The notes: a model not told the origin generated them from the sequence alone. A DNA stretch of 64,000 nucleotides from Lathyrus oleraceus (GCF_024323335.1 NC_066583.1:360784377-360848376), one strand, 5' to 3'. Counted from the first letter of the stretch, positions 44,124 through 56,379 are shown. Made by a program: numbers and translations.

Positions 44124-45572
44124 ATGAAAAGACCAAAAAGGCATACAAAGAAGTACAGCTTCAGACAGCCCGATGTGAAAGAGTTAAGGAATATGAGATC
44201 TTATGTATTAGATCCCTTGGGTTTCAAAGCTCGTTATGGGAAGCTTCTGCCTCTGCTGACTACTCAGGTTGATGAGGGATTGATAAGTACTATGGCGCAG
44301 TTCTATGATCCTCTGTATCACTGCTTCTCTTTTCCGGACTTTCAGTTGTTGCCTACGCTTGAGGAGTATGCTCATCTTGTGGGTATTCCTATTCTGGATC
44401 AGGTGCCGTTCAGTGGCTTGGAGAGTATTCCGACTGCTCGAGAGATCGCAGACTTGTTGCACATAGATGAATCCCTGATTAAAGCTCATATGACCACCAA
44501 AGGTGGAATTCAGGGTCTTCCTTCTGAGTTCCTCATCGCTCAAGCTACCGTTTATGGGAAGGCCATGAGTGAGGATGCCTTTGAGGCCATATTTGTGCTT
44601 CTCATCTATGGGTTGGTATTGTTCCCCAACATCGACAAATTTGTGGATGTGAACGCCATTAGGATCTTTTCTGTTCTTAATCCCGTTCCTACTCTGTTGG
44701 GTGATGCCTATTTTTCTTTGCACCTGAGGAATGCAAAGGGTGGAGGGGTTATTGTGTGCTGTTTGCCTCTGTTGTATAAGTGGTTTATTTCTCACTTACC
44801 GCAGACGGTCGCTTTCAAGGAGAACAAGGGATGTCTACGGTGGTCTACGAGACTCATGTCTCTCACTAATGATGATATCTCTTGGTAAGATCGCGTGTAT
44901 GATACAGTTCAGATCATTGATTATTGTGGTGAATTCCCTAATGTGCCTCTTCTTGGTACATGTGGTGGGATCAGCTACAACCCTATTTTACCACGTCGTC
45001 AGCTTGGGTTCCCCCTAAAGGATAAACCTCATAACATTCTGTTAGAAGGTGTGTTCTTTCAGGAGGGTAAAGATCCCCAAGGTCTGAAATCTAGGATGGT
45101 CCGCGCTTGGCGCAAGATTCACAAGAAGGGTAGAAATTAGTTGGGTCCGAAGAACTGCATTGCTTTGGAGCCGTATACTTCTTGGGTCAGACAGAGAGCA
45201 TCAGAGTATCTTATGCCTTATGATTATCCGAGACCTACACCTCTGGATGTGGCTATGCCTTCAACCCTCCCTAACCCAGGTGTAGAGGAGTTGAGAGAAG
45301 AAGACCTTTCACGTGCCTGGATCCGTGAAAGAGAAGAATTGCTTCAACAACTTAAGGAGAAGGACGCTCTAATCGAATTCCTCAAACATCAGGTGATAGA
45401 TGATCTGAATGATACCTGGACTTCTCTACTTCCTCAGTCTTCCAAATTCTGGAAGAGGAAGTATGATCGACTCGCTAAAGAGAAGGCGGATATGGAAGCA
45501 GCATATGAGAGAGAGATCAAGAAGCTTTGTGCATCTCGCCTTCCATCATCTCGAGATGCTAGGGATCCATAG
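44124..45572 (+). pseudogene. Ogre ORF1 of unit 3, two in-frame stops
   Basis: It is nearly identical to ORF1 of unit 2. A TAA at 44886-44888 replaces a TAT (Tyr) codon of unit 2 and is private to this copy. The TAG at 45138-45140 is shared with unit 2. The frame continues to 45572 with the same coiled-coil tail. Function is unknown. Confidence 0.8.
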
Positions 45573-45877
45573 GATGTTTATTTTCCTTATCTCTTGTAAT
45601 AATCAACAATGATGTACTTCTTTGTTCAAATATATTTGATGAGATATTTTCCATATGCGATTAAAATGATTAATATTCAAAAATTGCAAATAATACCCTG
45701 AAAGTTCCTTTGAAAAAAAAACAAAGCATATGCACGAGCATTGCATGCATCATTTTGCATAAGCAGGTGTTGTTCTGGTCTTCTTGTCTGTGGCCTTACT
45801 CTGTGCTCTTCATTTATTTTGAAGACAAGCTGACTCTGACTCACCGGTACTACACCCGAGCTAATTCTTCAAGAGTG
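45573..45877 (+). other. Spacer between Ogre ORF1 and gag, unit 3
   Basis: It is nearly identical to 27638-27936. It happens to be open in frame with gag, giving a long apparent N-terminus in this copy. That extension is not expected to be genuine because the unit 2 spacer does not conserve it. Confidence 0.55.
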
Positions 45878-47041
45878 ATGGATCAACTCGAACAAGAGAA
45901 CCGAGAGCTGAAAGAAGAGGTCGCCAGATTGAGCGCTTTGATGGAGAAGTTCCTAGCCGCCCAGAATCAACCATCTCCACCTCCTGCAACTCCTCCCCAG
46001 AGGACTGTTATATCTGAAATGGTTGCGTCAACTGTACCAGCTGCCAGTGCCCATTTCATGCCAGCCGGGTTTCCGTGGGGTATGCCTCCTGGTTTTATGC
46101 CTGATATTCCAGCTCCTACTTTTGCTTCCATGTCGGCATCTAGCCCGGTCCTCGCAATGCCTCCTCCTGTCGTGCATACCATGCCCAGGGTAGACGACAC
46201 CATCTATCATTCTGAGTCGTCTGAGGGCCCAGATGTTAATGAAAAGATGGATGCGATGAATGACCAATTCCTCGAGCTCCGTAAGGAATTGAAGACCCTC
46301 CAAGGGAAAGACCTGTTCGGCAAGTCTGCTGCTGAGTTATGCTTGGTTCCCGGTGTGAAGATTCCCGTCAAATTCAAAGTCCCTGACTTTGAGAAGTATA
46401 AGGGGAACACCTGCCCGCTCAGCCACCTGGTCATGTATGCCAGAAAAATGTCTACTCAGACTGATAATGATCAACTACTGATTCATTATTTTCAGGATAG
46501 TTTGTCTGGTGCAGCTCTTCGTTGGTATATGAGCCTTGATAGTGCAAACATCCGATCCTTCAACGATCTTGGCAAAGCCTTCGTCAAGCAGTATAAATAC
46601 AATGTTGATATGGCTCCTGACAGTGATCAACTCAGAGCCATGTTCAGAAGGATAAAGAGACATTCAAGGAATACGCCCAGAGGTGGCGAGAGCTGGCAGC
46701 TCAGATTACTCCTCCGATGGAAGAGAAGGAGATGACTAAGATCTTTTTGAAGACTCTTAGTTCATTTTATTATGAGCGGATGGTCGCTAGTGCTCCCTCT
46801 AATTTCACTGAAATGGTGAATATGGGGATGCGATTGGAGGAAGGAGTCCGGGAAGGACGTTTGACTAAGGATGAAGGCTCTTCTAAACGATATGGGGCAT
46901 TTAAGAAGAAAGATGGGGAGGCACATGCTGTGCAATCCCATGCTAAACCGAGAATACCCTCTGCCAAGAGGAAGCCTGTGCGTCATGCCAGCAATCAGCA
47001 TCAGGTGGCTCACATAACACCTGTCTTCAGAGACAACAATC
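45878..47041 (+). pseudogene. Ogre gag of unit 3, 5' part, frameshifted and cut by a SIRE insertion
   Basis: It starts at the Met of MDQLEQENRELKEEVARL. The Gag core is as in unit 2. One base is missing near 46644, shown by comparison with the unit 2 frame, so downstream Gag reads in another frame from about 46717. The frame stops at the copia insertion after CAATC (47037-47041) and resumes at 58197. Confidence 0.88.
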
Positions 47042-48856
47042 TGTTAGACTATGGCACGGATCTAGAAGGGGGGGTTGAATAGATCCCAATTAAAAACTTG
47101 AGTTGGCGCTGCCAATTTAAAAGAAAATTGGTTTTGAAAATTTGTTTTAAGTGCGGAAGCGGCCGAGGAAAATTTTAGTCTAAAACGAACCGTTATTGGA
47201 AAACCGGATATGCGTTAAGCTAATGGATTAGAGATAAAGTGAAATACAAATCACTACACTATTTGCACACTCAATTGATATATTTCACTAACTAGCAAGC
47301 CTAGTTCCAATGATCCAAAATACCAAATTAAACTGGATGCAAACTTAAGACAACTTTGGCTTATGCAAATTAACAAACACTTGGTGTGCATACACTCCAA
47401 GAGATATTTGAGTTGAGTAAGTAATTCAAATTTATCTAGTACAATATACTATTGTACTTTGTATTCAAACAGCAGTTTTAATCTCTTACTCAACTTTTAT
47501 CAACGTTTGGTAAAATTGCTTAAACTAAAATCACTTAATTTTTTTTTAAGCTGAAAAACACTTATGCAGAAAATTAAAGAAGACAGAGATTTGATGAGGC
47601 AGTTCCCCCGCCGTCCTCGCTTCGGGGTACGTCTGCCCTCAATTCTAAAATTAGAATTGAGATGATTAATTAGATATCACCTGTGAAATTTAACCGTTTA
47701 TACAAGGATTGCAAAGCAAGTAAACAATAGAACTTCCAATGTGTTGAATGATGCTTCCTATCCTTGCTCCTTGATTCAAGATGAATCAAGACCTTCGATC
47801 GTTGTTGCTAGACCTCCGATTCCAGCCCCTTTGTTGAAGAATCTTCCGTTCTTCAAACCCTCGGCCCGTCTGATCTCAAACACAACGAGTCGAACCCGAA
47901 TCCTTCACTTCAATGTCACCGAATCCGCTACTAGACTGATGAAGACTTCCTCTTCTCAATCACCTTCGCTCGGCTGAATATTGATGAAGCAATTCGTCCA
48001 AAAACCCCCAAACACAAACCGGTATTGGAGGACAAAACCCTAATGGTTTTATTCAAGAAAGAACCTGCCACAAGCTTCAACCCGAACCGGATTCTCCAAT
48101 CACAGCTTCGAACCTTATCACCTTTAATCGATCACGAACCACATCAAAAGTAATTGTGTGCAGTTGATGTGTTGTGAAATGTTGAAGAAGAAGATGATGA
48201 ATCTTGGACACCTTTTTCACTCTTTCTTGTTTCCTTGAACACTTGAATTCAAATTGACAAATGTTGGTTAATAAAAGTGTTTTGACTTCTATATATAGTA
48301 ACTGGAAAACCAACCAAAAATAACAGCTTTTTAAACAGTGGAAAGTACTCAGAAAACTGAGTTTACGCACGAGCGGTCGACCATAGGTCGGCGTGCGCTG
48401 AGCCGTGGGAAATGCGCCAACCCCTATGGTCGACCCAAGGTTCCATGCGCTGACCCATGGATAGCATCATTATGCCATACGCCGACCTCTGGTCGACTGA
48501 AGGGTTTTATGCGCTAACCCGTGAGTTATGCGCCGACCCTTATGGTCGACTCAAAGACGCATGCGCTGACCAATCTCCAATTTGGCTGAGTTTTGCGCTG
48601 ACCCGTGAGCTTTGAGCTGACCCTTATGGTCGACTCAAAGTCTTCAAATCTGCAGAAATAAGTGTTTTGTGATTTTCATGCATTTCGTCATGATCACACT
48701 TTGTCCACATATGTTCTTAAAAATTATAACAGGTTTAGATCAGCGTAGGAAAGGATATGATGAGTAATGTGTAGCATTTGTTTGTAGACGTGCATGATTG
48801 TCTTTTGTCATCATTGAAACTTGCGATCGTATGTTGTCTGACACTTTGTCTTTACA
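47042..48856 (-). repeat. SIRE-type 3' LTR
   Basis: On the plus strand it starts TGTTAGACTATGG and ends GTCTTTACA. It is equal in length to the other LTR. A possible TATA box (CTATATATAG, 48289-48298) lies downstream, in element sense, of a cluster of GGTCGAC motifs at 48370-48650. Confidence 0.93.
48370..48650 (-). repeat. GTCGAC-rich degenerate repeats in U3 of the SIRE-type LTR
   Basis: About five degenerate units combine GCGC(C/T)GACC, TATGGTCGAC and TGACCCGTGAG. They lie upstream of the putative TATA box in element sense, so they may act as promoter elements. The 5' LTR has the same array at 57712-57980. Confidence 0.75.
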
Positions 48857-48874
48857 TACTCCCCCTTTTTGATG
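48857..48874 (-). promoter_or_regulatory. SIRE-type polypurine tract
   Basis: The minus strand reads CATCAAAAAGGGGGAGTA, then the LTR start. A similar run (rich in GGGGGAG) lies at about 49030-49055. The stretch 48875-49235 holds no gene. Confidence 0.85.
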
Positions 48875-49235
48875 ATGACAACCTGTATAAATCAACGTGA
48901 CAAACAGTATGCGGTATTGACACATTTTGCACACTCCCCCTTTCTTTTGTAATCTAAGGCTATCTGCAGAAAGCGACTGTTAGTTGTGGGCATTTTTGGC
49001 TGCCTGCTTTGTATGCTTTGTACACTTTTCTCCCCCTTTGACAACATCAAAAAGAGAGATAGAGTGAATATTCAAGATAACAAGGAAATTTCACAGGAAA
49101 TAATCATAAACAGATAATAAAATCACACCAATGTCATTTCTGAGCAATAGTCATTAATTAGGAACAAGTAAAACAGAAAGCTAAATACATTCAAAATAAC
49201 AATCAAACTACAAAATGCATGTGAATGTCTATGTC

Positions 49236-50744
49236 CTAATGACGATGTCCTGGATGATAACAAATGCCCGGGTTTTTGTAGGGGTCAGCCAGAGATGATA
49301 GGTATTCGGTAACACCGTTCAGATGCTTGAGACTCTCGTCGATCGACCTTTCCTGAAGTTCAAATGAAGCCGAAAAGGCTGCAAACCGGTCATTCATGCT
49401 TGTAGAGAAGGTGTCGAGACGCTCATTTTGGGCTTGAAGTTGCTCGTTAATATGAGCATAGTGCTCATCCTGAGCTTGCATGAAGGACTGTTGAGCGATC
49501 TGCATATTGCGCATCATATCCAACAGTTCTGAAGATTCTGCTTGCTGTGGAGGGGACGGAGGAGATTCTTCATTATCTTGGTGATACGGCTGGTAGAATT
49601 GACGTTAAGTTGACCAGCCCGTATGTTTCCAGTCACCCCAGCCACCCCAGCGTGGAACATCTTCTTCAGTTGTATGCGATTGCTGAACCCAAGCGGAGTC
49701 GGAGTAGTCATGAGTGTCAACGGGTGGAGGACTATCATCTCCACCATTGTGATCAAAATTGTGCTTGGCTTCCTCTTCTTCATTTTCCTCTTCATCTTCT
49801 TGTTCTTCGCTTGCATCACTGTCATCATCTGCAGGAACATTTCCTCTTCGAACAAACTTATACATTCTCCGCTCATCGCACCAAAGATATCCCATCATAG
49901 ACATAGTTTTTGTGCTGAACTCTTTGTCAGATGAGATGGAAGTATACGGGAAAGACGGATGATTAACGTTTGCTGCAGTAAGGACCTCTTGAATGAAGGA
50001 TCCGTAGGCAAGAGCCGTTCCTCGTCCGGAATCACGTAGACTGAACATTCTACTGGCAATGTAGTAGGGCCAGTTGATTTTCTTCTTATTTTTCAGAATG
50101 TAAATGAGATGAACCTCGGGTTGTTCAACTCTGGAGAGACCGCCCTTCTTTGGTCGCAGGATGCGTGAGACAATCCACTGAAGAATCCTTTCTTTGGCTT
50201 TCAGCTTGCCGGCAGTGACAGTTCGTGGGAACGCGTCACTGTTCACAAACTGATCAGGATATGGTCGTTTCAGCATGTCATTCAATGCACTCTTAAACTC
50301 GTAGCCATCTATGTGGTGAGAGTCAGTTACCTCAGGTAGAGGATTTTCAACATCATTCACAGACATATCAAAATATTGGTTCCAGATATTTGATTTAAGC
50401 GGTACCTTTGTCAGGCCAATTCTGGAGGAAAACTTGTGCCCGCGAAAGTTGTCATGAAGGCCGGCGTAGATCACTCGGACAAGGTCTTCACTGTATTTAG
50501 TGTTGCATTCCAAGAAGTTGATAAAGCCTTGATGCTGCAGCAGAGCCATGATTTCAGCGAGGTGCATGCGTTCAGCGGTAAGTTTGTAGAACGCATGTTG
50601 TTGCACAACTCCTCTTTTGTCGATATCTTTGTTGAAGGCTTCGACGCGAGCAGGTGGAACGAGCGATACAGCTGATATGGGGAGAGATGCTGCAGATGAT
50701 TCTCGAGATCTCTTGCCGGAAGGTCTGCGTGATGTGGAAGCCAT
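49236..50744 (-). pseudogene. Extra ORF in env position of the SIRE-type element, one in-frame stop
   Basis: The likely start is the Met at 50744 (MASTSRRPSGKRSRES, a basic N-terminus). The next 380 codons carry a globular part (YAGLHDNFRGHKFSSRIGL, WPYYIASRMFSLRDSGRGTA) that resembles the domain annotated as putative plant transposon protein, then an acidic tract. TAA at 49605-49607 stops it. The same frame continues open to 49236 with a Pro/Gln-rich linker and a heptad-like coiled coil (MRNMQIAQQSFMQAQDEHY). I see no clear signal peptide or membrane helix, so env-like describes position only. Its role is unknown. A private TATA-like box lies 90 bp upstream. Confidence 0.75.
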
Positions 50745-50832
50745 TTGAGCAGGTTTGAAACTAAGTGTTTGGGTATAGAGTGAAGGTTTGTGAAGGGTTT
50801 TGAGAGTGATTCTGCTAGAGAGAGGTTTCTCC

Positions 50833-50842
50833 CTATTTATAG
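50833..50842 (-). promoter_or_regulatory. Putative TATA box for the extra ORF
   Basis: The minus strand reads CTATAAATAG about 90 bp before the ATG at 50744. GTCGAC motifs like those of the U3 region occur about 190-270 bp further upstream (51033, 51054, 51106). This would allow transcription separate from the LTR. Confidence 0.5.
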
Positions 50843-50844
50843 AG

Positions 50845-51428
50845 GAAAGGTTAGGGTTTTGGGAAGATGGAAGATCAAGGAACAATAGCCACTAGGTAGA
50901 TGCAAGTTACAAAGTAGTGGGTAGTTTGAAAGGTGATGGAATGTAAATGCACACTTAATGATGATTTTTGAATGGGGATGCAAGAAAACGATTTAAATTT
51001 TTCTGCAGAAAAACGAAATTTTCGAGCGATGCGTCGACCATACCTCTGTATGCGTCGACGCATACTGTTTGATTTTTGAGAAGATGCAGAAATTATTAAG
51101 CGTGCGTCGACCATAGCCCTGCTGCGGTTGACTCATACAATCCAAATTTCAATTTTTCACTATTTAGCACATGCGATGACAGGTTTGATGCATAATTAAC
51201 AATTCATACAGCAATAAACAACCAAAGATTGATATCATATATATATAAACAACATCATTATGAGGTATAACTATTTTGATCATGAGACTTTGCAGAGAGA
51301 GAAAGAGAGGAACAGTATCACCTCGATGCCGGAGTGACTTGGTGAATGGTAAACTTGTGCTTACAACAACATAGATTTGTTAGAAGTACAAGATTAAAGT
51401 CTTATATGGAATAAGGTAAAACAGCAGA
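50845..51428 (-). other. Interval between RNase H and the extra ORF
   Basis: No gene is seen. The stretch 51020-51140 has three GCGTCGAC motifs, two followed by CATA as in the LTR. The rest is A/T-rich. Confidence 0.6.
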
Positions 51429-53146
51429 TTATAGTGCCCGTTCCGAAATATCGAGAATGCCAAGTTCTCGGCGGATATGAAAGAAAGGTTCAGTGGCTAG
51501 CGGCTTTGTGAAAATGTCCGCTAGTTGATTTTCAGTATTAACATGTTCAAATACAATGTCACCTTTCTCTACATGATCCCGAAGAAAGTGGTGTCGAATT
51601 TCGATATGTTTGGTGCGAGAATGTAGCACAGGATTCTTGGTCAGGTTAATGGCACTTGTATTGTCACAAAAAATGGGAATACATTCAAGTTTGAGGTTAA
51701 AATCCAATAGTTGTTGCTTAATTCATAGGATTTGGGCACAACAACTACCGCCGGCAACGTATTCCGCTTCGGCGGTTGACAAAGCAACTGAAACCTGTTT
51801 CTTGCTATGCCAACTGACCAAAGAGTTTGAAAATAAGTGACAAGTGCCACTAGTGCTCTTCCTATCCGATTTGCAACCGGCAAAGTCGGAATCGGAAAAA
51901 CCTACCAATGAACAATCATTACCTTTGGAATACCATAGTCCATACTTCGGAGTACCGGATAGGTATCGAAGTATTCGTTTGACGGCTTTTAAATGGGATT
52001 CCTTGGGACATGATTGATATCTTGCGCACATGCATACGCTAAACATAATATCGGGACGAGAAGCAGTAAGATAAAGGAGTGAACCAATCATACCTCTATA
52101 CCGTTTTACATCTACTTCCTTACCGTCTTCATCTTTGTTCAAGTTTGTACAAGTAGGCATGGGGGTGTCTATGGCCTTAGCTTTTGCCATGTCAAATCTC
52201 TTGATAAGGTCCAAACAGTACTTTGTTTGGCTCACGAAAGTTCCTTTTTTGAGCTGTTTAATTTGTAGACCGAGAAAGTATGTGAGCTCCCCCATCATAC
52301 TCATCTCGAATTCGCCCTGCATAAGGTCAGAAAACTCTCTCACAAGATTCATGTTAGTAGATCCAAATATGATATCATCTACATAAATTTGCACTAATAT
52401 CAAGTGCTTTCCTTGACGTTTAATGAAGAGGGTTGTGTCAACCTTTCCTCTTGAGTAGCCTTGATCGAGTAAGAATTTGCTTAGTCTCTCATACCAAGCT
52501 CTAGGAGCTTGTTTGAGACCATACAAAGCCCTTTTTAGTTTATAAACATGATCAGGATACTCATGGGATTCGAAACCCGGAGGTTGTGCGGCATAAACCT
52601 CTTCATTTATGTGACCATTAAGGAACGCACTCTTGATATCCATTTGGAATAACTTAAAGTCTTTCGCACAAGTGAAAGCAAGGAGAAGGCGTATAGCCTC
52701 GAGTCGGGCAACCGGCGCATAAGTTTCCTCATAGTCGATGCCTTCCTCTTGATTATACCCTTGCGCGACTAAACGCGCCTTATTACGGGTTATTACCCCG
52801 TTTTCGTCCAGCTTGTTCCTAAACACCCATCGGGTGCCGATTACTCGATGATCTCGCGGAGGAGGGACAAGATCCCAAACCTCATTTCTGGTGAACTGAT
52901 TAAGTTCCTCCTGCATTGATAAAAACCAGTGTTCATCGAGTAGGGCTTCTTTAGGGTTTTTAGGTTCCATCTGTGAAACGAAAGCGAAGTGATAACAGAA
53001 ATTACTTAGCTTAGATCGAGTTGTTACACCCTTTGAGATGTCTCCAAGAATGTTGTCGATTGGATGGTCTTTGGAAGACTTCCAAGCTTGAGGGAGATCA
53101 TCGTTTGAAGGCGGATGAACTACCTTGGTTTCCTCATGGTGTACAT
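51429..53146 (-). pseudogene. SIRE-type reverse transcriptase and RNase H, one in-frame stop
   Basis: Minus strand, frame open from about 53146 to 51429. The copia RT shows NKARLVAQGYNQEEGIDYEET, FQMDIKSAFLNG, LYGLKQAPRAWYE and the catalytic IYVDDIIFGSTN. RNase H follows (FSDSDFAGCKSDRKSTSG, STAEAEY), then TGA at 51723-51725 where a Trp is expected. The end of RNase H continues in the same frame (IFCDNTSAINLTKNP, KHIEIRHHFLRD, ADIFTKPL). It would copy the RNA to DNA and degrade the template. It is out of frame with integrase because of a shift near 53148. Confidence 0.92.
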
Positions 53147-54136
53147 CTTTTCCTCCTCAATTTTGACTATGTCGGGTTGATCAATCCCCGGCTCGCCACC
53201 TTTGAGTATGTCTTCAGTAGATGTATCTGCACCATGAAAAACACTACCCTTTCTGACGTTTCTCGGATTGGATTCATCAAAAGTGACATGTACAGACTCT
53301 TCTACAGTAAGTAATCGTTTGTTGTATATTCTATATGCTTTACTAGATTGAGAGTATCCGAGGAAGATACCTTCGTCGGCCTTGGAATCGAATTTCCCTA
53401 AGTTTTCCTTTCCATTGTTCAATACAAAACATTTGCAACCAAAGACATGTAAGTGAGAAACATTTGGCTTTCGCCCTTTTAATAGTTCATACGGTGTTTT
53501 GTTTAGAATGGGGCGAATGAGCACCCTATTCAGAACATAACAAGTCGTACTAATGGCGTCAGCCCAAAAATATTTCGGTAAGCCACTTTCATTGATCATT
53601 GTTCTTCCCAATTCTTCCAAAATTCGATTTTTACGCTCCACAACCCCATTTTGTTGAGGAGTACGTGGAGCGGAGAAGTTATGATCAATACCATGGTTAC
53701 CGCAATATTCTTCAAATAAGTGATTTTCAAACTCACCTCCATGATCGCTTCTAATTGCAACAATGTTTGTATTTAGTTTATTTTGGGAAAGCTTAGCAAA
53801 TCGTTCAAAGGCGGCGAATGTGTCGCTCTTACTTACTAAGAAAATAGTCCAACAAAATCGAGAAAAGTCGTCCACTATTACGAAACCGTAATAGTTTCCT
53901 CCTAGACTTTTAATCCTAGATGGCCCAAATAAATCCACATGGAGAAGCTCGAGAGGTCTCGTTGTTGAAACGATATTTTTGGATTTAAATGAGATCCTCG
54001 TTTGCTTCCCCTTTTGACAAGCATCACAAAGGTGATCCTTGGTGAACTTAATTTTGGGGAGACCTAGGACTAGATCTTTTGAGACTACTTTGTTAAGTAA
54101 GTCAAAGTTAACATGTGCTAAACGCCTATGCCATAA
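53120..54136 (-). pseudogene. SIRE-type integrase
   Basis: Minus strand. The zinc-binding part is visible (LWHRRLAH, CDACQKGKQ). The catalytic core shows HMDLFGPSRIKSLGG, IRSDHGGEFENHLF and the glutamate in PQQNGVVERKNR, so the D, D, E triad is complete. The frame ends at TAG near 53120 after a one-base change around 53148 that separates it from RT. Integrase would insert the cDNA. Upstream a TAG at 54137-54139 separates it from protease in the same frame. Confidence 0.9.
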
Positions 54137-54541
54137 CTATGAATCTTCACTCATTGTTACAAGGCATTTGTCACTTGTTAACGATACTTCATTTAAGTCA
54201 AGCATATAGACATTGTTCACACGTAGGCCATTAAACATACTCTTCTTATCATCATTATGTACAATTTTGCAACAGTCTTTTGAAAACGATACATTGTATC
54301 CTTTGTCACATAATTGACTGATGCTAAGTAGATTGTGTTTAAGACCTTCGACAAGCAATACATCAGAAATAGTAGTGGAAGAGGGGTTACCTACACTGCC
54401 TTTACCAAGTATTGCTCCACGATTGTTGTCACCATAAGTTACATATCCCTTCTTCTTAGTCACAAAGTCAATGAAGAGAGATATGTCACCTGACATGTGC
54501 CTTGACCATCCACTGTCGAGAACCCATCTTCTCTCGGTAGT
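54137..54541 (-). pseudogene. SIRE-type protease
   Basis: Minus strand. The catalytic motif reads RRWVLDSGWSRHMSGD, with Trp where copia proteases usually have Cys after DSG. The rest (LLVEGLKHNLLSISQLCDKG) fits the copia protease. The frame stops at TAG 54137-54139. It is shifted relative to gag, with stops between them. It would mature the polyprotein. Confidence 0.85.
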
Positions 54542-54570
54542 CTCGAGGCATTATACCTGTGACAAGATAA

Positions 54571-56325
54571 TTAACAAGAGAAGGTACCCAATTGCTTATT
54601 GGGTCCTGAGTGGTGAGGAACGAAATGGTTGCATTTGGGCATCCATTGATAAATGCCTTTAGGAACTAAAAACCTCCTAAATCTACATTTAGCAATGGAA
54701 TGGCCTTTCTTGCAACAATAGAGACAAGAGAAATTTACATTTGGATTGCTTTTGCTATCTTCATCCTTTATAACATATTTATATTTTTGATATGGATTAA
54801 CCATACTTTTTCGAAAGTTTGATTTGTCGATAGCAAAAGTAATCTTGGGCTCAAGAGACTTGTCAAGTTTGGCCTTTAGATTTCTTACTTCACCTTGCCA
54901 AATGTAACAAGTATCACACCCAAAGTTCATCATTTTACTTCTAAGGTCCTCATAACTTGTTTTTGTGCTTTCCACTATAGAAGCTTTAAGTGCCTCAAGT
55001 TTCCGTTCGGATTCTTGAATTTTATGTTCCAAATGAGAAAAAAAATTCTTATTTGAGGCAAGCCTTTTAAAGGCCTCTTTCGCTTCATAGTGTAAAGTAT
55101 CAAAAGCAGTTTGCAATTCATGATGAGACATACTAGAGGATTTTTCATATTTAGCATGTCGTACCTGTTTCTTTTTGTTCTTTTGATTAGCAGAGAGACA
55201 TAGATTTGCATTTTCATCTTCATCACTAGAACTTTCATCATCGGAGGAGTCGCTATCGCTTTCCCAAGCTATGTATGCTCTCCTTGGCTTTGATGGTTTC
55301 TTGTGTGATTTGTATGAATCTTTTTCTTTTGTCTTTTTGTTCATCGGACAGTCCGGTTTGTAGTGACCCGGCTTTCCACACTTATAGCACGAACCTCTAG
55401 TTGTTTTTCCTTTTGAGTCATCATTTTTAGAGTACCTAGATTGCTTCCGGAAGTTTACCAAGTTCTTCTCGGAATGTTGGATGCCGTTCTTTCTCACGTA
55501 ACGGTTGTAGCGTTTGACGAACAGCCCCATATCTTCACTCTTGTCCTCTTCTTCTTCGTCACTCGATGAATAATCACTTTGCTCTTTTGCTTGAGACTTT
55601 GAGGAGGAAGTCTTTAGAGCTATTGATTTCTTTTCACTCACCTTTGCTTTGTCTTTCTTATCTTTCTTTTCATGTTGTTCCAGGCTTAAGAGAACTTGTT
55701 CGTGCTCTTGTAGTTTACCGAACAATGTTGTCAAGTCCAATGTGGTAAGATCATTTGCCTCTTTGATGGCGGTCACTTTCGGCTGCCATTCCCTGTTCAG
55801 ACATCTTAAGATCTTATTAGTAGCAATATCATTGGAAACATGCCTACCAAGTGAATGTAATCGATTGATGAGATGAGTGAATCTCTTTTGCATGTCAGTA
55901 ATGGTTTCCCCTTGCTCCATGAAAAAGAGATCAAACTCTTGTGTTAGTGTATTGATTCTAGCCAATTTAACATCATTCGTCCCCTCATGGGCAATTTGTA
56001 GAGAATCCCACATAGCCTTAGCAGTAGGACAATGGGATACACGATAGTATTCATCTATGCCTAATGAGGAGATTAGGATACTTTTGGCTTTCCAATCATA
56101 ATTGTATTTCTTTTCATCATCATCGGTCCATTGTGCTTCGGGCTTAGGCACCACTTCGTTGTTCTCATTGGTCATGGTTATTTGAATTGGACCATTGAGA
56201 ATAACATTCCATATTTTTCTATCTATGGAATTTATGTGCACCCGCATACAGTCTTTTCAATAACTATAATTTTCACCATTTAAAACGGGAGCTCTATTGT
56301 AAGCCCCTTTAGGTTCGTTAGCCAT
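54571..56325 (-). pseudogene. SIRE-type Gag, early nonsense codon
   Basis: Minus strand. The likely start is the Met at 56325 (MANEPKGAYNRAPVL). Codon 23 is TGA (56259-56257) where Trp is expected. The frame is then open to 54571. Features are the copia Gag core (WKAKSILISSLGIDEYYRV, AKAMWDSLQIAHEGTNDVK), Lys/Ser/Asp-rich linkers and two CCHC zinc knuckles, CYKCGKPGHYKPDC and CLYCCKKGHSIAKC. It would form the particle and bind RNA. Confidence 0.92.
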
Positions 56326-56359
56326 TTTCTATCAAAGTTGTATTTTGAAGCACGGAATG

Positions 56360-56379
56360 AACCGGAGCTCCTGATACCA
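56360..56379 (-). promoter_or_regulatory. SIRE-type primer-binding site
   Basis: Two bases inside the 5' LTR the minus strand reads TGGTATCAGGAGCTCCGGTT. This resembles the complement of the initiator methionine tRNA 3' end with one extra base. Confidence 0.85.

Noticed and set aside
44208..44795. 195-aa minus-strand ORF, also seen at 26273-26860
   Set aside because: It is the antisense shadow of ORF1 and appears twice because ORF1 is duplicated.
45710..45877. Extended N-terminus of Gag in Ogre unit 3
   Set aside because: The upstream part is the ORF1-gag spacer, open by chance; the near-identical spacer in unit 2 does not conserve an ATG-started frame.
49605..50744. Envelope glycoprotein in the SIRE-type element
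   Set aside because: No visible signal peptide, transmembrane helix or cleavage site; env position only, so no envelope function is claimed.
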